A DNA stretch of 64,000 nucleotides from UBA9676 sp963837105 (GTDB lineage: Bacteria > Actinomycetota > Actinomycetes > Streptosporangiales > Streptosporangiaceae). Within the stretch, counting starts at the first letter, position 1. Each line of letters begins with the position of its first letter. The position numbers and the translations under genes were made by a program. The notes beneath the pieces are model-generated. The model was given only the letters and a program-made list of their open reading frames with translations, ran no database searches and had not been told where the DNA came from. Below are positions 62,167-64,000 of this stretch, in pieces. The stretch is from the NCBI GenBank assembly GCA_963837105.1, contig CAWIMG010000039.1:1-64000 (forward strand). The letters are read 5' to 3'.

Positions 62167-63360
62167 CTAACGGCGGCTGGCCGCCGGGCGGGGCCGGTGG
62201 CCGCTGGCCGGGCGGGCGGTCTTCACCGGATGGGCGTGAACCGTCTGCGGAGCGGCCGCCAGGCCGCCGGTCAGCCAGATCAGCAGCGGCGGGACCAGCG
62301 CCCGCCAGGTCAACATGGTGTGCGCACCGCCGCGCACCAGGTCCAGCGTCACGTTCGGCTGCCGGGTCAGCAGCAGCCGCTGGAACTTCCGCGCAGCGGT
62401 GACGTCCTCCCGGTCCGACTCACCCGCACCCAGCCAGAACTGCGGGATCACCACCGAGAACGACAGCGCCGCCACCCGCCGCAGCGGGGTGTTGAGCAGG
62501 CGCAGCCGCAGGCTCTTGCCGAACGGGTCGACCTGCTGGGACGGGTTCCCCACCCGGTCGTCGAGCGGCTGGAAGTAGCCGCTGAGCACCCCGGCGAAGC
62601 CGTATCTGCCCGGGTACAGCAGGGCGAGGTTGGCCGCGCAGTAGCCGCCTTCGGAATAGCCGGCGATCGCCCAGGCCGGACCCGGCGGGGCGAGCCGCAG
62701 CGTCCGCGACAGGTAATCCGGCAGGTCCTGCGCCAGGTAGGTGGCGTCCTGCGGCCCGTGTACCACGTTCAGGCATTGCAGCGAGACCTGCGGGGCGCCG
62801 TTCGGGTCGGGCATGACCAGGGCCACCGGCTGGGCCGCCCCGTCCCGCAGCAGCGTCTGATAGGCCTGGATGATCCCCATCACGTTGATCCAGTCCAGCG
62901 GGCCCCCGGGATAGCCGGAGACCAGCTCGGCCGCCGGGAACCGGTGCCGCTGGTCGGCCGCCTGGAAGTACTGCGGTGGCAGGTAGACATAGACCGCCCG
63001 GCTGATCCGGGTCCGGGCGCCGGTCACCATCAGCCGCACCGTCTCGCCATAGCTGGCAGCGGCCCTGGTGCTGGTCACCTTGCCCAGGATGGCCGTCAGC
63101 TGCTGGCTGGTGATACCGCCCGGGACGGACGGCATCGTGCTCAGGTTCTGCCCGCCGAAGTCGGCGGCCACCGCACCCCAGCTCTGGTAGTAGTCGTAGT
63201 ACTTGTTCACCGCCGCCATCCCGAACAGCATCGCCGGGATGAACGCCAGGCACGCGGCGAGGACCCGCAAGACCGGTTCCCTGGTCCGCGCCAGCCAGAC
63301 CAGCAGCACGCCGAACACTCCCAGCAGCAGCACAAACAGGCCGGCGCTCTGCGGCTCCAT
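62167..63360 (-). CDS. membrane-anchored esterase (antigen 85/esterase D-like fold)
   Basis: 397 residues. Two N-terminal membrane helices (GLFVLLLGVFGVLLVWLAR, VLAACLAFIPAMLFGMAAV) precede an exported alpha/beta hydrolase domain: AVYVYLPPQYFQA, FPAAELVSGYPGGPLDWINV, the nucleophile elbow AIAGYSEGGYCAANL and a late VRGGAHTMLTWRALV with the histidine. The fold resembles mycolyl-transferase/esterase D proteins. ATG 63360 is chosen because it starts just before the first helix. It probably acts outside the membrane on a lipid or glycan ester. Confidence 0.87.
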   Translation of the reverse strand: MEPQSAGLFVLLLGVFGVLLVWLARTREPVLRVLAACLAFIPAMLFGMAAVNKYYDYYQSWGAVAADFGGQNLSTMPSVPGGITSQQLTAILGKVTSTRAAASYGETVRLMVTGARTRISRAVYVYLPPQYFQAADQRHRFPAAELVSGYPGGPLDWINVMGIIQAYQTLLRDGAAQPVALVMPDPNGAPQVSLQCLNVVHGPQDATYLAQDLPDYLSRTLRLAPPGPAWAIAGYSEGGYCAANLALLYPGRYGFAGVLSGYFQPLDDRVGNPSQQVDPFGKSLRLRLLNTPLRRVAALSFSVVIPQFWLGAGESDREDVTAARKFQRLLLTRQPNVTLDLVRGGAHTMLTWRALVPPLLIWLTGGLAAAPQTVHAHPVKTARPASGHRPRPAASRR

Positions 63361-63710
63361 CGGTCTACTCTCCAGGCCAGCGTTCGCTCGCGGCAGGCTA
63401 CGGCACCTGCACCGGGACAGCCGCGGGGACATGGCGGCCAGCGACCCCGCCGGCAGCACCTGCGGCGGACGGCGGAATGTGAATTCACGACGGGGCCTGC
63501 CTCACCCGCGTTTCGGCACCGCGGGGGGCTATCCACCACTGGCCGCGAGCATACTGCTCTGGACGGGCGCGCGGCCTGCCTTCGGCCACGAAGGCGGCAG
63601 GCCCGCGGGCGCGGCCAGGCGGACCGGCCAGTGGGACCTTCGCCCGTAGCGGGGGATCTCCCGCCGTGGCACGGTGGTCCTGAGCAGACAGCCGTGAGAG
63701 AGAGGACGCG
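63361..63710. other. divergent intergenic region
   Basis: 350 bases between the divergent esterase and acyl-CoA dehydrogenase genes. It should hold both promoters. I could not pick out convincing -10 or -35 elements; only the ribosome site GAGAGAGGA before GTG 63711 is clear. Confidence 0.5.
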
Positions 63711-64000
63711 GTGGACAGAGTTGGTGAGGTGCCGGACCGGTACCTGTCGGACGAGCAGCGCCTGATGCGGGACACCTGCCGACGTTACGTCAACCAGGTG
63801 GTGCGGCCCTTCATCGCCGCCGACCGGGAACGGGAATGGCGGTTCGACCCGGCCGGGCGGCTGCCAGCCGAGATCCTGGCCGAGGCCGACCAGACCGGCC
63901 TGCGTGGCCTGGGAGTGCCAGCCGAGTACGGCGGGGTCGGGCTAGACCCGGCCACCGAGGCACAGACCTTCTCGATCATCGCGACCGAACTCGCGCGTGG
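63711..64000 (+). CDS. acyl-CoA dehydrogenase, N-terminal part (runs off the window)
   Basis: The first 96 residues are visible, starting with GTG 63711. DRYLSDEQRLMRDTCRRYVN, FIAADRERE and GLRGLGVPAEYGGVGLDPAT match the N-terminal helical domain of acyl-CoA dehydrogenases. These flavoproteins oxidise acyl-CoA to enoyl-CoA in fatty-acid or amino-acid breakdown. The flavin and active-site regions lie beyond the window. Confidence 0.88.
   Translation, partial: MDRVGEVPDRYLSDEQRLMRDTCRRYVNQVVRPFIAADREREWRFDPAGRLPAEILAEADQTGLRGLGVPAEYGGVGLDPATEAQTFSIIATELAR

Overview
The window is high-GC actinobacterial DNA. The evidence is the recR-DUF5063 pair, the small SRP RNA directly upstream of dnaX, a tRNA-Ser with no encoded CCA, a SARP/BTAD regulator, WS/DGAT acyltransferases, strong GC bias at third codon positions, and frequent GTG starts with ATGA or GTGA overlaps. 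A Streptosporangiales- or Streptomyces-like soil actinomycete fits best; I cannot name a genus. Many genes, including the normally essential asd and dnaX, carry single-base reading-frame breaks, most likely residual indel errors in the assembly rather than real pseudogenes.

Region 1 (1-7.8 kb) is core housekeeping: a broken GNAT gene, then on the minus strand asd and lysC (aspartate pathway), a DUF5063 gene, recR, ebfC, dnaX and the SRP RNA, followed by tRNA-Ser(GGA) on the plus strand.

Region 2 (7.8-22.2 kb) is a lipid-metabolism block. It lies between the intact tRNA-Ser and a second copy of that tRNA's 3' half (44 bp perfect, same orientation), so it looks like an old tRNA-targeted genomic island. 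It starts with serine-hydrolase debris. It then holds a ketosynthase III pair, one member of which lacks the catalytic His and Asn, with an alpha/beta hydrolase; a second hydrolase; a minus-strand series WS/DGAT - MerR regulator - SDR - Baeyer-Villiger monooxygenase with a 32-bp perfect palindrome; an NAD-dependent epimerase; a small beta-rich protein; and a coupled FadD-type acyl-CoA ligase and HMG-CoA reductase. The middle resembles the mycobacterial mymA locus (BVMO, esterase, SDR, acyltransferase, ligase). The ketosynthase pair and the lone HMG-CoA reductase are additions to that plan.

Region 3 (22.5-34.7 kb) holds a small monooxygenase-like gene, a LuxR regulator and two related blocks: DedA-DUF421-diacylglycerol kinase-DUF1206 at 24.5-28.1 kb, and DUF1206 - internally deleted kinase remnant - DedA at 31.5-33.2 kb. 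Between them sit an SDR-TetR pair under overlapping operator dyads and a phosphoesterase. A nitronate monooxygenase follows.

Region 4 (34.8-64 kb) is envelope, stress and signalling functions: polyphosphate kinase, two cation/proton antiporters, a DUF2252 protein, an RCC1-repeat lipoprotein, a class III cyclase-STAND-TPR protein, an nSTAND-WD40 protein next to a UbiB-like kinase, a zinc alcohol dehydrogenase, a secreted protein, an SRPBCC protein, a cyclic-nucleotide-binding protein, a large SARP regulator, an APH-family kinase, a SnoaL-like protein, a second phosphoesterase, a membrane-anchored esterase and the start of an acyl-CoA dehydrogenase. A cyclase, a cyclic-nucleotide-binding protein and a near-consensus CRP-type dyad (52.6 kb) occur within about 14 kb of each other.
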